A DNA stretch of 64,000 nt from Oceanospirillales bacterium (GCA_018223185.1 JAAEYW010000005.1:124001-188000); one strand, 5' to 3'. Shown: positions 32,453 to 41,734, numbered from the stretch's first letter. Made by a program: numbers and translations. Notes: generated by a model not told the origin, from the sequence alone.

Positions 32453-32652
32453 GCATTCCCTGCCCGTATCACCAAAAGTGAAGATAATCTGCTCTGGTTC
32501 AATACCCGGGAACTAGCAGGCATATTCAACTGACCAACACCCACAAAACACTCTCCGTAACAGAAGTACAACTGATGTTCGCCATCGGCCGGCTGGCAGA
32601 GGACAGCACTATCTATAATATACAGCCGGACGATGTTGTTATTTCCTGGTAA
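32453..32652 (+). pseudogene. Decayed second copy of the flgT 3' end
   Basis: This stretch repeats the last part of flgT (29920-30191). From CCCGTATCACCAAAAG to the identical TTTCCTGGTAA ending it differs at roughly 14 of about 190 aligned bases by my count. About 67 net bases are missing in the middle, after GCAGGCATA, which breaks the frame. It has no start. Copy and original are in the same orientation with the oxidase gene between them. Confidence 0.9.
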
Positions 32653-32655
32653 CAA

Positions 32656-32717
32656 CTCGCTTAGCGAGCGTGGCCAGAACGGAGCCTTCGGCTCCAGCTC
32701 GTCGCTCGATGGAAAAC
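32656..32717 (+). repeat. Three-hairpin repeat element E2 (partial)
   Basis: It starts four bases after the stop of the flgT tail copy. Hairpin 1 is CTCGC-TTA-GCGAG (32656-32668), then linker CGTGGCCAGAAC, hairpin 2 GGAGCC-TTC-GGCTCC (32681-32695), linker AGCTCGTCGCTCGATGG, and an AAAAC that would start hairpin 3 but has no partner arm. Layout and linkers match E1, E3 and E4; the stem sequences differ. Confidence 0.75.
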
Positions 32718-33061
32718 GCAGCATTGTAGAAGCAGGAATGCGCTTCCTCTCCAATAATCAGAAGAAGGTCCGCAGTGAGATCTGTTTCAGCGATAAAGAA
32801 CTACTCATATTCTGCACAATAATTAATCTATCACCTTTACTTCTCTCAATTTAAACGAAATGATTGTGTGATGCGGTTAGCTCTATTCTTTAGTTCAGTC
32901 TCACATGACAGTACTGCAGCCAACGCCTGTAAAAATTAGCGTATAGTTGTTAAGGATAACCGATACCCCTGATTAACACCGTAGCTGATGATAGCCAGAC
33001 TGCCCGAATATCATCGGAGAAGTGTGTATTAAAAGCGCTTCTCCCGGGAGAATTGACAGAG
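32718..33061. other. Intergenic region before the CHASE4 diguanylate cyclase
   Basis: About 340 AT-rich bases with no convincing reading frame. Just before the cyclase is the palindrome-like AAGCGCTTCTCCCGGGAG and a GGGAG ribosome-binding site. The stretch 32263-32452 on the other side of the flgT tail copy is the upstream region of the oxidase gene; I could not fix a promoter there. Confidence 0.5.
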
Positions 33062-34453
33062 ATGTACAAATTAAAACAGATTCAAGTTAACCAGACAGAA
33101 GATGTTAATTATATTTTAAGTAAGTCTTTACCATCACGGCCTGTAATTCCTCTGATTTTAATTCTGTTTGGCGTGAGTCTGATTTCGATCACGGGTTTAA
33201 TGTTAATGACATTCATGAGCATGGACAATCTGACCCAGGATAACTTCAGACAGCGTGTCACTACTGCATTCAATGTCGAAATAAAGCGGCAGCAAGAACT
33301 TCTTCAGGAATATTCCTATTGGGATGAAGCCCATCTCAATGTGATAACTGAGCAAGATCAAGACTGGAGTAATGACCATCTGGGAGAATACCTTCTGGAC
33401 AGTTACGGCATAGATCTATCCTGGGCATTCAACGGGGATAGCATACCTACAGTCGCATATCTGGATGGCAAACTGGAAACCATTAATCCGATAGCATTGA
33501 AAAGCAGTTATATTGAGAACCTTGCAAAGGCCGCCACAACTGCGCCGATGCCACACATTGTAAGCGGATATCACGAATACTCTGGAGTTCCTTATCTGGT
33601 CAGTATCGGTTTATTTCTTGACGAAACAACCGAACAGCCCAAAGGCGATGGATCTTTTCTAATGTTTGCACAACGCCTGGATGATGAAAAAATAGCTGAT
33701 ATAAGCAAAACCTACAATCTACCCGGTTTACATCTCACCTCAGTTAAAAGTGATACTGATATAACCCCATTGTCTTTGTTCGGACCAACGGGCGATCCGC
33801 TAGTAAATTTAACCTGGAACAAAGTATCTCCAAACAAAGAATATTTTCTACAACTATTGTTGCCCGTTGTACTCATTTTTGCACTTATGACCGGACTTAC
33901 ATATTGGTTACTGGTGCGTGAATATAAAAACAGACGCCTTTATTCCTCTCGTCTGGTTGAGCTTGCCAGTAAAGATTTTCTTACCAACACCAGTAATCGC
34001 AGAGAGTTTTATTTTTTGGCAAACCAGGCAATAACCCGAAGCAATCGCGACCGGACCCCTCTGACGCTACTGATAATGGATCTCGATCATTTTAAAAAAA
34101 TAAATGACTCGCTGGGCCATAGCGCAGGTGATGAGGTGCTTGCAGAATTTGCCCGGCTAGTTAAGGATAATCTGAGGGAGATTGATGTCTTCGCCCGGAT
34201 CGGTGGCGAAGAATTTGCCGCTCTGCTGATCGCGTCTGACCAGACAATAGCACTAGAGGTTGCTAAACGAATCTGCCAGGTTATCAGCGAGCATTCATTC
34301 CACAATGTAGTGGAGCACACGATCAATTGTACGGTAAGTATCGGACTGTCAGCATGGAATGGAAACGAAACGCTGGATCATCTGATAAGCCGGACAGATA
34401 AAGAACTTTATACCGCAAAGCGCAATGGACGTAACCAGGTCAGCATTGGATAA
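33062..34453 (+). CDS. Membrane diguanylate cyclase with CHASE4 sensor domain
   Basis: It probably makes cyclic di-GMP from two GTP in answer to a periplasmic signal. The product of about 463 residues has membrane helix 1 (about 27-50), a periplasmic CHASE4-type domain (about 55-255, with the EYSYWDEAHLN motif), membrane helix 2 (about 260-285) and a GGDEF domain (about 300-460). The active-site signature is GGEEF, and the inhibitory I-site RxxD (REID) lies five residues before it, so it should be active and feedback-controlled. Two starts are possible: a TTG at 33053 lies too close to the GGGAG site, so I use the ATG at 33062. Base composition is more AT-rich than the housekeeping neighbours. 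It sits between repeats E2 and E3. Confidence 0.9.
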   Translation: MYKLKQIQVNQTEDVNYILSKSLPSRPVIPLILILFGVSLISITGLMLMTFMSMDNLTQDNFRQRVTTAFNVEIKRQQELLQEYSYWDEAHLNVITEQDQDWSNDHLGEYLLDSYGIDLSWAFNGDSIPTVAYLDGKLETINPIALKSSYIENLAKAATTAPMPHIVSGYHEYSGVPYLVSIGLFLDETTEQPKGDGSFLMFAQRLDDEKIADISKTYNLPGLHLTSVKSDTDITPLSLFGPTGDPLVNLTWNKVSPNKEYFLQLLLPVVLIFALMTGLTYWLLVREYKNRRLYSSRLVELASKDFLTNTSNRREFYFLANQAITRSNRDRTPLTLLIMDLDHFKKINDSLGHSAGDEVLAEFARLVKDNLREIDVFARIGGEEFAALLIASDQTIALEVAKRICQVISEHSFHNVVEHTINCTVSIGLSAWNGNETLDHLISRTDKELYTAKRNGRNQVSIG

Positions 34454-34462
34454 ATTCCCAAG

Positions 34463-34557
34463 TAAGCGCAACAGCGTTTATAAGAAATGCCGGACATAGG
34501 AGGTATCGAAGTAAAGGACTCTTTTATGGCCAAGTCATCGCTTCTGATTAGAAGCGA
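34463..34557 (+). other. Two hairpins in the 3' region of the cyclase gene
   Basis: TAAGCGC-AACA-GCGTTTA (34463-34480, one G-U pair) resembles the flgT stop-codon hairpin. TCGCTTCT-GATT-AGAAGCGA (34538-34557) is a perfect 8-bp stem. Neither is followed by a T run. The gap 34454-34727 otherwise holds the terminator and element E3. Confidence 0.55.
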
Positions 34558-34588
34558 CATATGTCTATGACCTTAGAGCAACCAGACC

Positions 34589-34613
34589 AAAAAAAACCGC
34601 CAATCGGCGGTTC
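34589..34613 (-). terminator. Terminator after the OmpA-like gene and element E3
   Basis: AACCGCC-AATC-GGCGGTT has eight T residues on the minus-strand exit side and a weaker TTCTTATTT on the plus side. It may therefore stop both the OmpA-family gene (after passing through E3) and the cyclase gene. Confidence 0.8.
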
Positions 34614-34635
34614 TTATTTATGTTTTTTCGAGCAA

Positions 34636-34703
34636 GGAAAACGAAGTTTTCCATCTAGCTACTAGCAAGTGACGAGTCACGTTCTAGCGAGCCGCGAAGC
34701 GGC
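34636..34703 (-). repeat. Three-hairpin repeat element E3
   Basis: Read on the minus strand: hairpin 1 GCCGC-TTC-GCGGC (34691-34703), linker TCGCTAGAAC, hairpin 2 GTGAC-TC-GTCAC (34669-34680), linker TTGCTAGTAGCTAGAT, hairpin 3 GGAAAAC-TTC-GTTTTCC (34636-34652), then TTGCTCG. It follows the stop of the OmpA-like gene in the sense direction. A further hairpin TAATTGC-GGA-GCAATTA (34714-34730) contains that stop codon. Confidence 0.85.
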
Positions 34704-34727
34704 GTTCTGAAACTAATTGCTCCGCAA

Positions 34728-35381
34728 TTACTTCTGCGTACCGCGAATATTAACCTCCACCCGACGGTTCATTGCCCGACCACCTGCCGTATCATTACTG
34801 GCAACAGGGTAGCGTTCACCATACCCCCGGGATTGAAGCCGCAATGGAGCTACGCCACTACCGGCCAGGTACTGAGCAACGCTGGCTGCACGTCGTTCGG
34901 ACAGTGTCTGATTGGATTCAAATGACCCGGTGCTGTCGGTAAAACCATCTACATTCACAACAGTCTTATCAAACTTAACCAGCACTTTGGCAACTGAATT
35001 GAGGGTTGGATAAAAACCCTGATCAACTACGTATGAACCGGTCGGGAATGTCACATTACCCGGCATAATCAGGCGAATCGAATCACCAATACGCTCAACC
35101 CGGACACCCGTGCCTTCCAGCTCCTGACGCAACAGCATCTCCTGCTGATCCATGTAATAACCAATACCGCCACCTACTGCGCCGCCCAGCAGTGCGCCGG
35201 CAATAGCACCTTCAGTCCGGTTACCCTTACCCGCCACCGCATTACCCAGAACTGCACCGGCGACTGCACCGATGCCTGCTCCTGTCGTTGCATTGCTGGT
35301 TTTAGCTTCCTGGGTATATGGATCCAGGGTCTGGCATCCGGCCAGCGCGATAGCACCGGCTAAAACAATAACTCTTTTCAT
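34728..35381 (-). CDS. OmpA-family outer-membrane lipoprotein (YiaD-like)
   Basis: The 217-residue product has a lipobox (IALAGC, Cys about 17), a glycine-rich GAGIGAVAGAVLGNAV segment of the glycine-zipper type (about 35-80), and a C-terminal OmpA domain (about 105-215) with the peptidoglycan-binding motif NVDGFTDSTGSFESNQTLSE and RGYGERYPVASNDT. The protein probably ties the outer membrane to peptidoglycan. The ATG at 35381 has a GGAG site five bases upstream; a GTG two codons earlier is less likely. It is a single gene, divergent from fabY, with its stop codon inside a hairpin and E3 behind it. Confidence 0.88.
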   Translation of the reverse strand: MKRVIVLAGAIALAGCQTLDPYTQEAKTSNATTGAGIGAVAGAVLGNAVAGKGNRTEGAIAGALLGGAVGGGIGYYMDQQEMLLRQELEGTGVRVERIGDSIRLIMPGNVTFPTGSYVVDQGFYPTLNSVAKVLVKFDKTVVNVDGFTDSTGSFESNQTLSERRAASVAQYLAGSGVAPLRLQSRGYGERYPVASNDTAGGRAMNRRVEVNIRGTQK

Positions 35382-35679
35382 TATCACTCCTTTGGAATCG
35401 GTGAAAAAATTCAGCCTGATTCAGGTGCTGCTGTGTACTGACATAAACCGGTGACGACTACACTCACCTCAACCGGAATTAGTTGCTATTCTGCCAACTA
35501 AGTTCCCCCTTAGCTAATCCAGTTAGTAAATTATCGTTTTTTAAGCTGAATATCACCTTAGCGAGGCATTTTTCCCGATATAGATCTGGCCTCAGGTTAC
35601 AACAACTTATAGAATCTCTTTTAACACATAAGTAAGACCTTTGTATTGCGATCGAATCATTCTGCCCGAGGATTATCAC

Positions 35680-37587
35680 TTGTCTCAGCTACCAGTCATC
35701 GTGGGGTTCGGCGGCATCAGCCCAGCCGGACGTAGTTCATTTCACCATGGCTATCGGCGCCTGATACTCGATAAACTCAATAGCGAAAAGCGCAGTGAGA
35801 CGTTGCTTGACCTGGCCACTCTGATGGGACTGGCAGGTTACAGAGACAACAGCTACATTGATCAGCAGGGCACTCCCACAGCGATCAGTGAACTTCTGGA
35901 AGTGATCACGCCTCAGGTATGCAACAACACGCTGATTCGCCGTATCGAAAAAGAATGTTTTGACGTTCATCGCGTCACCTTCAATAAACCCGCTACCATA
36001 AACGCAGAAGAACCGATCACCTTTACCCTGCGCAAGCGACAACTGCCGCAGAACATTCCTTCAAACTGGTCGGTTAAGCCGCTGTCTGCCACCCAGATCG
36101 AAGTGACTCTGAAGGGCGATCTTGAGGTTATTTTCCCCGACTTCAAAGAAGCTCAGGTGCAATCCGCGGGACAGCTGCCCAGCGGCTTCCAGCCCGGCAA
36201 GCTGTACCAGTCACGCAACCATCCACGCAATATCCAGATGACCGTTTTCGGTGCCTCCGATGCCCTTAACTCTGCCGGAATTCCGTGGGATAAAATTGCA
36301 GCGGCTGTCAGCCCTGATCAGATCGGCGTCTATGCCAGCAACTCAATCGGCCAGCTTGATGATCTGGGATTTGGCGGTCTGACTAAATATCCGTCAATCG
36401 GCAAGCGCACCACCTCAAAACAGATGCCCCTGGGTTACGCTCAGATGCCGGCTGACTTTGTTAACGCCTATATTCTGGGAAGCGTGGGTGTCACGGGAGG
36501 CTCACTGGGCGCCTGCGCTACCTTTCTATACAACCTGCGCAGCGCAGTGAACGATATCCGTTCGGGACGCCGTAAGGTCGTTTTAGTGGGTGGCAGCGAC
36601 GCTCCTGTGACTCAGGAAATAATTGAAGGGTTTCGTTCAATGGGTGCACTGGCAGAAGATAAGGATCTGCTGGCACTGGATAATCTTACTGAGTTGTGTG
36701 CCGATGATTATCGCAAAGCCTGTCGCCCCTTTGGAAATAACTGCGGCTTTACCATCGCCGAGTCCTCACAGTTCACCCTGTTGATGAGCGATGATCTGGC
36801 CCTTGAACTGGGTGCCGACATCTACGGCGCCGTACCTGAAGTGTTCGTCAACGCGGATGGCCATAAGAAGTCAATCTCCGCTCCCGGTATCGGCAACTAT
36901 ATCACCATGGGCAAGGCTGCCTCTCTGGTACAGAGCATGCTCGGACAAACCTCGCTGCATCAACGCAGCTTCGTTCAGGCCCACGGCACCAGCACACCGC
37001 AGAACAGAGTCACCGAATCCCACGTCATCAATGAAACCGCCAAGGTATTTGGCATTCAGAACTGGACCGTCGCAGCACTGAAATGCTTCATCGGCCATTC
37101 ACAGGGAACCGCCGGCGGCGATCAGATGAACCTCTCGCTGGGCGTGTGGGAGTATGGTTACATTCCGGGCATCATCACCACACCGGAGTTCGCCAGCGAT
37201 ATCCATAACAGCAACCTTCACCTGAGTAACCAGCATATTGAAGTCGGCCCACAGGGGATGGACTCAATGATTCTTAACTCAAAAGGGTTTGGTGGTAATA
37301 ACGCGAGTGCCGTTGTGCTGGCACCCCATATTACCCGCCAGATGTTGCTGAAGCGTCACGGACAGGAAAGCATCAACCGTTATCAGGATAAGCTTGTCGC
37401 AACCCGGGAAGCTGCAACCGCGTATGATCAGAACAGCATCAAGGGGCTGACCCGGCCAATCTATCTGTATGATCACAATGTTCTGGCGGGTGAAGACCTT
37501 GAAATCAGTAACCGGGAGATCCGCCTGCCTGGCTACGTCCAGCCAGTCAGCCTGGATATTGACAACCCGTTCGACGATATGAACTGA
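35680..37587 (+). CDS. fabY: Beta-ketoacyl-ACP synthase FabY (initiating condensing enzyme)
   Basis: A 635-residue thiolase-fold condensing enzyme much longer than FabB/FabF (about 410). Size and sequence recall FabY (PA5174) of Pseudomonas aeruginosa, which condenses acetyl-CoA with malonyl-ACP to start fatty acid synthesis in place of FabH. The Cys-His-His triad is visible: Cys279 in GGSLGACATF, His435 in QAHGTSTPQN and His473 in FIGHSQGTAGG. There is no ATG. The TTG at 35680 has a GAGGA site and gives the family N-terminus LSQLPVIVGFGG; a TTG at 35641 is less likely. It is monocistronic. Confidence 0.87.
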   Translation: MSQLPVIVGFGGISPAGRSSFHHGYRRLILDKLNSEKRSETLLDLATLMGLAGYRDNSYIDQQGTPTAISELLEVITPQVCNNTLIRRIEKECFDVHRVTFNKPATINAEEPITFTLRKRQLPQNIPSNWSVKPLSATQIEVTLKGDLEVIFPDFKEAQVQSAGQLPSGFQPGKLYQSRNHPRNIQMTVFGASDALNSAGIPWDKIAAAVSPDQIGVYASNSIGQLDDLGFGGLTKYPSIGKRTTSKQMPLGYAQMPADFVNAYILGSVGVTGGSLGACATFLYNLRSAVNDIRSGRRKVVLVGGSDAPVTQEIIEGFRSMGALAEDKDLLALDNLTELCADDYRKACRPFGNNCGFTIAESSQFTLLMSDDLALELGADIYGAVPEVFVNADGHKKSISAPGIGNYITMGKAASLVQSMLGQTSLHQRSFVQAHGTSTPQNRVTESHVINETAKVFGIQNWTVAALKCFIGHSQGTAGGDQMNLSLGVWEYGYIPGIITTPEFASDIHNSNLHLSNQHIEVGPQGMDSMILNSKGFGGNNASAVVLAPHITRQMLLKRHGQESINRYQDKLVATREAATAYDQNSIKGLTRPIYLYDHNVLAGEDLEISNREIRLPGYVQPVSLDIDNPFDDMN

Positions 37588-37680
37588 GATTCAAACCCGA
37601 ACAGACAGTCCGTGTGTAGTGCAAAGCTGAGTCAACACAAGGACTGCAACAACGTAAACAAACCACTATCAGGAACTATC

Positions 37681-38094
37681 ATGCTCAGAGTTATCACTGC
37701 TACATTTATAACACTGACACTGACCGGATGCATGGACAGCATCACCAAGCTGTCCGAACCGGTGGACACCAGCTACTACACCGTAGACCTGAAGGATTAC
37801 AGTTACTGCCGGGAAAGCAGCTCGAACTGTCAAAACCTCACTTCAATTGTCAGCGGCACTCAGTACGCCGGACCGGTTGAGGATATTTACGGCAGCAAAA
37901 TCAGTGGGCCGAACTATCGCGGCAGCCTGCTACGAATGATTCTCGAGCCTCAGGGGGCGTCCTATAAAGCGGAGAAAATCAGCGCAAACGGTCGGTTTTA
38001 CCGCGTTCCCGCCAATGAATATACCGATACCGTGTGGAAAGTTCTCGGCGATATCAATGAGTCACTCTATAACAACAAGATCATTACCGACTGA
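37681..38094 (+). CDS. Small lipoprotein of unknown function
   Basis: A 137-residue protein I do not recognise. It has a clear lipoprotein signal: MLRVITATFITLTLTGC, with Cys17 after LTG, followed by Met, which in E. coli rules would favour the outer membrane. The mature part has two more cysteines (CRESSSNC) that could form a disulfide and no repeats. I chose the ATG at 37681 because it gives a normal signal peptide; an in-frame start at 37612 would put 23 polar residues before it. It starts about 95 bases after fabY. Its 3' end overlaps the convergent TatD gene by 28 bases. Confidence 0.75.
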   Translation: MLRVITATFITLTLTGCMDSITKLSEPVDTSYYTVDLKDYSYCRESSSNCQNLTSIVSGTQYAGPVEDIYGSKISGPNYRGSLLRMILEPQGASYKAEKISANGRFYRVPANEYTDTVWKVLGDINESLYNNKIITD

Positions 38095-38834
38095 GCGGCG
38101 GTTACTTCGATAACCTCTTTCAGCGGCTGCTGCCGGAGCTTCGCCACAACCGCGGCAACCTTCGACACCCGTTCGGGATAATTCACCTGCCCCTGATAGC
38201 CGAGCAGCGGCATATCCGGACTGTCAGTCTCCAGGACAAAACTCTCTAGCGGTAACTCAGTCACCAGTCGTCGCAGCTTTATCGCGCGATCATAGGTCAC
38301 AGCGCCACCGATCCCCAGCTTAAATCCCAGTTTCAGATACTCCCGAGCCTGCTGCTCACTGCCCGAAAAGGCGTGTACCAGCCCCGCCCGTTGCAGCTTT
38401 ATCTGACGTAACTGTCTCAGCACCTGGTCATGAGCTTTGCGAACGTGCAGCAATACCGGCTTATCAAACTGTTGCGCCAGTCTTAGTTGAGGTAAAAAGA
38501 TGTCCAGTTGCTGTTGCAGGTCGGCCTGTGGAATAAACAGATCCAGCCCTATCTCTCCCACGGCCACCAGCTCCGGACGGTTATGTAACTCCTGTTCCAG
38601 CCGACGCAGGTCACTGTCAGCATGGGGGTGGTTAAAACAGGGGTGTAAACCCAGCGCAGGATAAAGACCTGAATGTGCAGCACAGAGTGCCAGTAAGCGA
38701 CTCCAGTGCGGCTCAGATACACCCGGCACCACAAACCGGGCCACGCCCTTGTCCCGGGCACACTTAAGCACGGTATCTATGTCGTCTGCCAGCTCTGGGA
38801 AATCCAGATGGCAGTGGGTATCGATCAGCTGCAT
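38067..38834 (-). CDS. TatD-family metal-dependent hydrolase
   Basis: A 255-residue TIM-barrel hydrolase of the TatD family (YjjV/YcfH type), metal-dependent DNases or phosphoesterases. Metal-binding motifs in order: DTHCHLDFP at 5-13, GEIGLD near 95, HVRKAHDQ, HAFSGS and ETDSPDMPLL near 205. The ATG is at 38834. The gene is convergent with the small lipoprotein gene and overlaps its coding end by 28 bases, with no terminator between them. It stands about 130 bases past prfC, behind a terminator. The exact substrate is unknown. Confidence 0.92.
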   Translation of the reverse strand: MQLIDTHCHLDFPELADDIDTVLKCARDKGVARFVVPGVSEPHWSRLLALCAAHSGLYPALGLHPCFNHPHADSDLRRLEQELHNRPELVAVGEIGLDLFIPQADLQQQLDIFLPQLRLAQQFDKPVLLHVRKAHDQVLRQLRQIKLQRAGLVHAFSGSEQQAREYLKLGFKLGIGGAVTYDRAIKLRRLVTELPLESFVLETDSPDMPLLGYQGQVNYPERVSKVAAVVAKLRQQPLKEVIEVTAAQSVMILLL

Positions 38835-38936
38835 AGGGGATAGTATAGGTCAGTGAATAAGTCTTAGCTCATGCAAAACTGCCACCGGCAAAGCCCACAG
38901 TGCCGCCAGGGCAGTATGACAAGGTTATCCGGCCAT

Positions 38937-38960
38937 AAAAAAGCGCCCGATAAAGGACGC
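38937..38960 (-). terminator. Rho-independent terminator after prfC
   Basis: The minus strand has GCGTCC/GGGCGC (one G-U pair) around TTTATC, followed by six T residues, seven bases past the prfC stop. Confidence 0.85.
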
Positions 38961-38967
38961 ATTTTTT

Positions 38968-40548
38968 TCAGTGCTCGCGGGTTGCCCGGAAGTGCATATC
39001 CGGCCATCGCTCTTCAGTCAGGCTAAGATTGACCCGGGTCGGCGCCAGATAGGTGAGCAAGCCTCCGCCATCCAGAGCAAGGTTATCCCCTCCCTTGCGG
39101 CGGAACTCTTCCAGTTTACGGACATCATCGCACTCAACCCAGCGGGCGGTTGCTATCGTGACCGGCTCGTACAAGCATTCAACCTTGTACTCATCTTTGA
39201 GACGATAGACCACCACCTCAAACTGCAGCTGACCCACCGCACCAAGAATCAGATCGTTCTTATTGATCGGCTGAAACAGCTGTACCGCACCCTCTTCTGA
39301 AAGCTGCTGCAAACCTTTCTGCAACTGCTTCATTTTCAGCGGATCCTTAGCCCGCACCCGGCGGAACATCTCCGGCGCGAAGTGAGGGATACCGGTAAAC
39401 TTCAGGTCCTCTCCTTCGGTAAAGGTATCACCAATCTGAATAGTGCCGTGGTTGTGCAACCCGATAATATCACCGGACCAGGCTTCCTCAACATTGGAGC
39501 GATCCCCTGCCAGGAAGGTCACCGCATCGGCAATTTTCACATCTTTTTTGATCCTTACATGACGCATCTTCATGCCACGGGTATAACTCCCTGAACAGAC
39601 CCGCATAAAGGCGATCCGGTCACGGTGTTTAGGGTCCATATTGGCCTGAATTTTAAATACAAAACCGGAAAAGGCCTCTTCATCTGCCGCTACCGTGCGG
39701 GTAATGGTTTCCCGGGCAATCGGTGACGGTGCAAACTCAACAAAACCGTCAAGCATTTCTCGAACACCGAAGTTCGACAACGCGGTACCAAAATAAACAG
39801 GCGTCTGTCGACCCGCAAGATATTCATCCTGATCATATTCATGACTTGCCCCCTTTACCAGATCGATTTCATCAACAAAATCTTCATAGAGGTTACCCAG
39901 CAACTCCCGGGCTTCATCGCTTTCCAGCCCCTGAACCTGAACATCATCGGGAATAATGCTGCCCTGCCCTGGCTTAAACACATGGATAATATCGGTGTAG
40001 AGGTTATACACACCGCGAAAATCCTTACCCATGCTGATCGGCCAGGTAATCGGCGCTGCCGCGATTTTCAGCACCTCTTCGATCTCATCCAGCAGTTCAA
40101 TCGGATCACGGATATCCCGGTCCATCTTGTTTACAAAAGAGAGAATCGGCGTATCACGCAGACGACAAACCTCCATCAGTTTAATCGTCCGGTCCTCGAC
40201 ACCCTTGGCACCATCAACCACCATCAATGCCGAATCTACCGCGGTCAGTGTGCGATAGGTATCTTCCGAAAAGTCCTCGTGTCCCGGCGTATCCAGCAGG
40301 TTAACGATACGGCCTTTATGCGGGAACTGCATCACCGATGAGGTAACCGAGATACCCCGCTCCTGCTCCATGCTCATCCAGTCGGACGTAGCATGACGGT
40401 CAGACTTTTTACCCTTAACGGTACCGGCTTTCTGAATCAGGTTTCCGAACAGCAACAGCTTTTCGGTAATCGTGGTCTTACCCGCATCCGGGTGGGAAAT
40501 AATAGCGAAAGTACGACGAATCGACACTTCCTTAGAGATACTAGACAT
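38968..40548 (-). CDS. prfC: Peptide chain release factor 3
   Basis: RF3 is a translational GTPase that recycles RF1 and RF2 after termination and takes part in post-peptidyl-transfer quality control. The 526-residue product has the G motifs SHPDAGKTT (P-loop), [16 protein letters not shown] and NKMDRD, followed by the beta-barrel and C-terminal domains of the RF3 type. The ATG at 40548 gives [25 protein letters not shown] as in E. coli; an in-frame reading to 40599 adds 17 unrelated residues. It is a single gene with its own terminator. Confidence 0.97.
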   Translation of the reverse strand: MSSISKEVSIRRTFAIISHPDAGKTTITEKLLLFGNLIQKAGTVKGKKSDRHATSDWMSMEQERGISVTSSVMQFPHKGRIVNLLDTPGHEDFSEDTYRTLTAVDSALMVVDGAKGVEDRTIKLMEVCRLRDTPILSFVNKMDRDIRDPIELLDEIEEVLKIAAAPITWPISMGKDFRGVYNLYTDIIHVFKPGQGSIIPDDVQVQGLESDEARELLGNLYEDFVDEIDLVKGASHEYDQDEYLAGRQTPVYFGTALSNFGVREMLDGFVEFAPSPIARETITRTVAADEEAFSGFVFKIQANMDPKHRDRIAFMRVCSGSYTRGMKMRHVRIKKDVKIADAVTFLAGDRSNVEEAWSGDIIGLHNHGTIQIGDTFTEGEDLKFTGIPHFAPEMFRRVRAKDPLKMKQLQKGLQQLSEEGAVQLFQPINKNDLILGAVGQLQFEVVVYRLKDEYKVECLYEPVTIATARWVECDDVRKLEEFRRKGGDNLALDGGGLLTYLAPTRVNLSLTEERWPDMHFRATREH

Positions 40549-40894
40549 AGAGATCCGGTTATTTTGGAAACGGCCCTGCACACTAACCTGCAGAAGCAAG
40601 AAAATATAATTGGGCGCTATTTTCGCCGATCAGCCCCAAATCCACAACCGAAAGCTATTGACCCGGCCCAGATTCCTGAAAAAACGACAGGATAAAGCGA
40701 AGAATCTGCACCTCATTCACACAGCTCCGGCTATCGCCGTGTCTCACCTGTCATCCCGGATTGTATTATGCAACACGAAAATCATCAGACAGTGCGCTTT
40801 CAGACCCGTTGCACTCGGTCACCCGACTCTTTCAGGGGTTTTATACCTGTTTTTCTGATACAGAAACCTTATTCTAAGAACTTATTTCAAGAAC
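40549..40894. other. Intergenic region upstream of prfC
   Basis: About 345 bases between two minus-strand genes. No convincing reading frame, RNA or terminator was seen. An AT-rich stretch with TATATT near 40600 could belong to the prfC promoter. Near 40875-40905 there are three imperfect copies of AAGAACTTATT. Confidence 0.5.
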
Positions 40895-41551
40895 TTATTC
40901 TGAGAATTTCCACGGTTTGTCCTCGGGAACATAGAGCGCCTCTTTTCTGATACAGCGCTGGCTTATATCGGTCGCTTCAGAAAACAGAATGTCACGTCCC
41001 TCTGCGATTTTTCGGGTATAGAGCGCAACAGGCCAGCCATAAAAAACCGCTTCACAGCGCTGATTTTTCTGTATTCCGGCAATATCCTCTTCACTCCAGC
41101 CACACTGATAACCCGCGACAGTTCTCACAGGGTTATTCCCGGACGGCAAGCGATAGGGGGTAACGTTTTTTTCAATCAGCGGATGCATCCGGACTCTGGC
41201 GATATTACCGACAGAGAGATAGGTATATACCGCATCAGGAGTTTCCCACCGCTGTTTGCTGTAGGGGGTATATGTTGTTTCTCCCCGCAACCGGGCAGGC
41301 ATCGTCAGCATTTCTCCGGTTTCGGCATAATACCGGGTATCCGCTGTTGCGGTGACCGTCTGATGGGCTTTCTTATCTGCCCGGTCATCAATCAAACGGC
41401 TAACAACCTGATCATAAGTGATCACATACGCCGGTGTTTCATCAGCCCCACACTGCAATGATGGCAAACCATCTGCATAGCTGCCTGAAGCAGCCACAAA
41501 CAGCATTAATGCTAATAATCGGGTAAAGATCCTGTTGCGCGCCATAATCAT
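40895..41551 (-). CDS. Exported protein of unknown function
   Basis: A 218-residue protein I do not recognise. It has a Sec signal peptide (about residues 1-26, LLALMLFVAASGSYADG, cleavage likely after SYA). The mature part is soluble and rather aromatic, with four cysteines (in LQCGAD, YQCGWS, QRCEAV and QRCIRK), compatible with two disulfide bonds in the periplasm. No lipobox, repeats or catalytic motif was found. A second in-frame ATG lies two codons after the chosen start. It is divergent from roxS, with about 210 bases between, and has no clear partner gene. Confidence 0.7.
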   Translation of the reverse strand: MIMARNRIFTRLLALMLFVAASGSYADGLPSLQCGADETPAYVITYDQVVSRLIDDRADKKAHQTVTATADTRYYAETGEMLTMPARLRGETTYTPYSKQRWETPDAVYTYLSVGNIARVRMHPLIEKNVTPYRLPSGNNPVRTVAGYQCGWSEEDIAGIQKNQRCEAVFYGWPVALYTRKIAEGRDILFSEATDISQRCIRKEALYVPEDKPWKFSE

Positions 41552-41734
41552 ATCTGTTTTATTTTCACCTAATAGACCAGAACTTAATTGCCCCCTGACT
41601 CATCTGGCAGCATTAACACGCCACCAGCGGGATAATACAAGACAGCAAAATAGCAAAGACAACGTCCAGTTTACAGGTACCGGTTAAAAAAACAGTGCGA
41701 CAATCTGACACATCCATGACTCAGGGCTATTGGT

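Noticed and set aside
32434-32754. Minus-strand frame of 106 codons
   Set aside because: It is antisense to the decayed flgT tail and passes through element E2; coding signals belong to the opposite strand.
34525-34569. 14-codon frame with an AGGA site after the cyclase gene
   Set aside because: Too short to support, and it coincides with the 34538-34557 hairpin.
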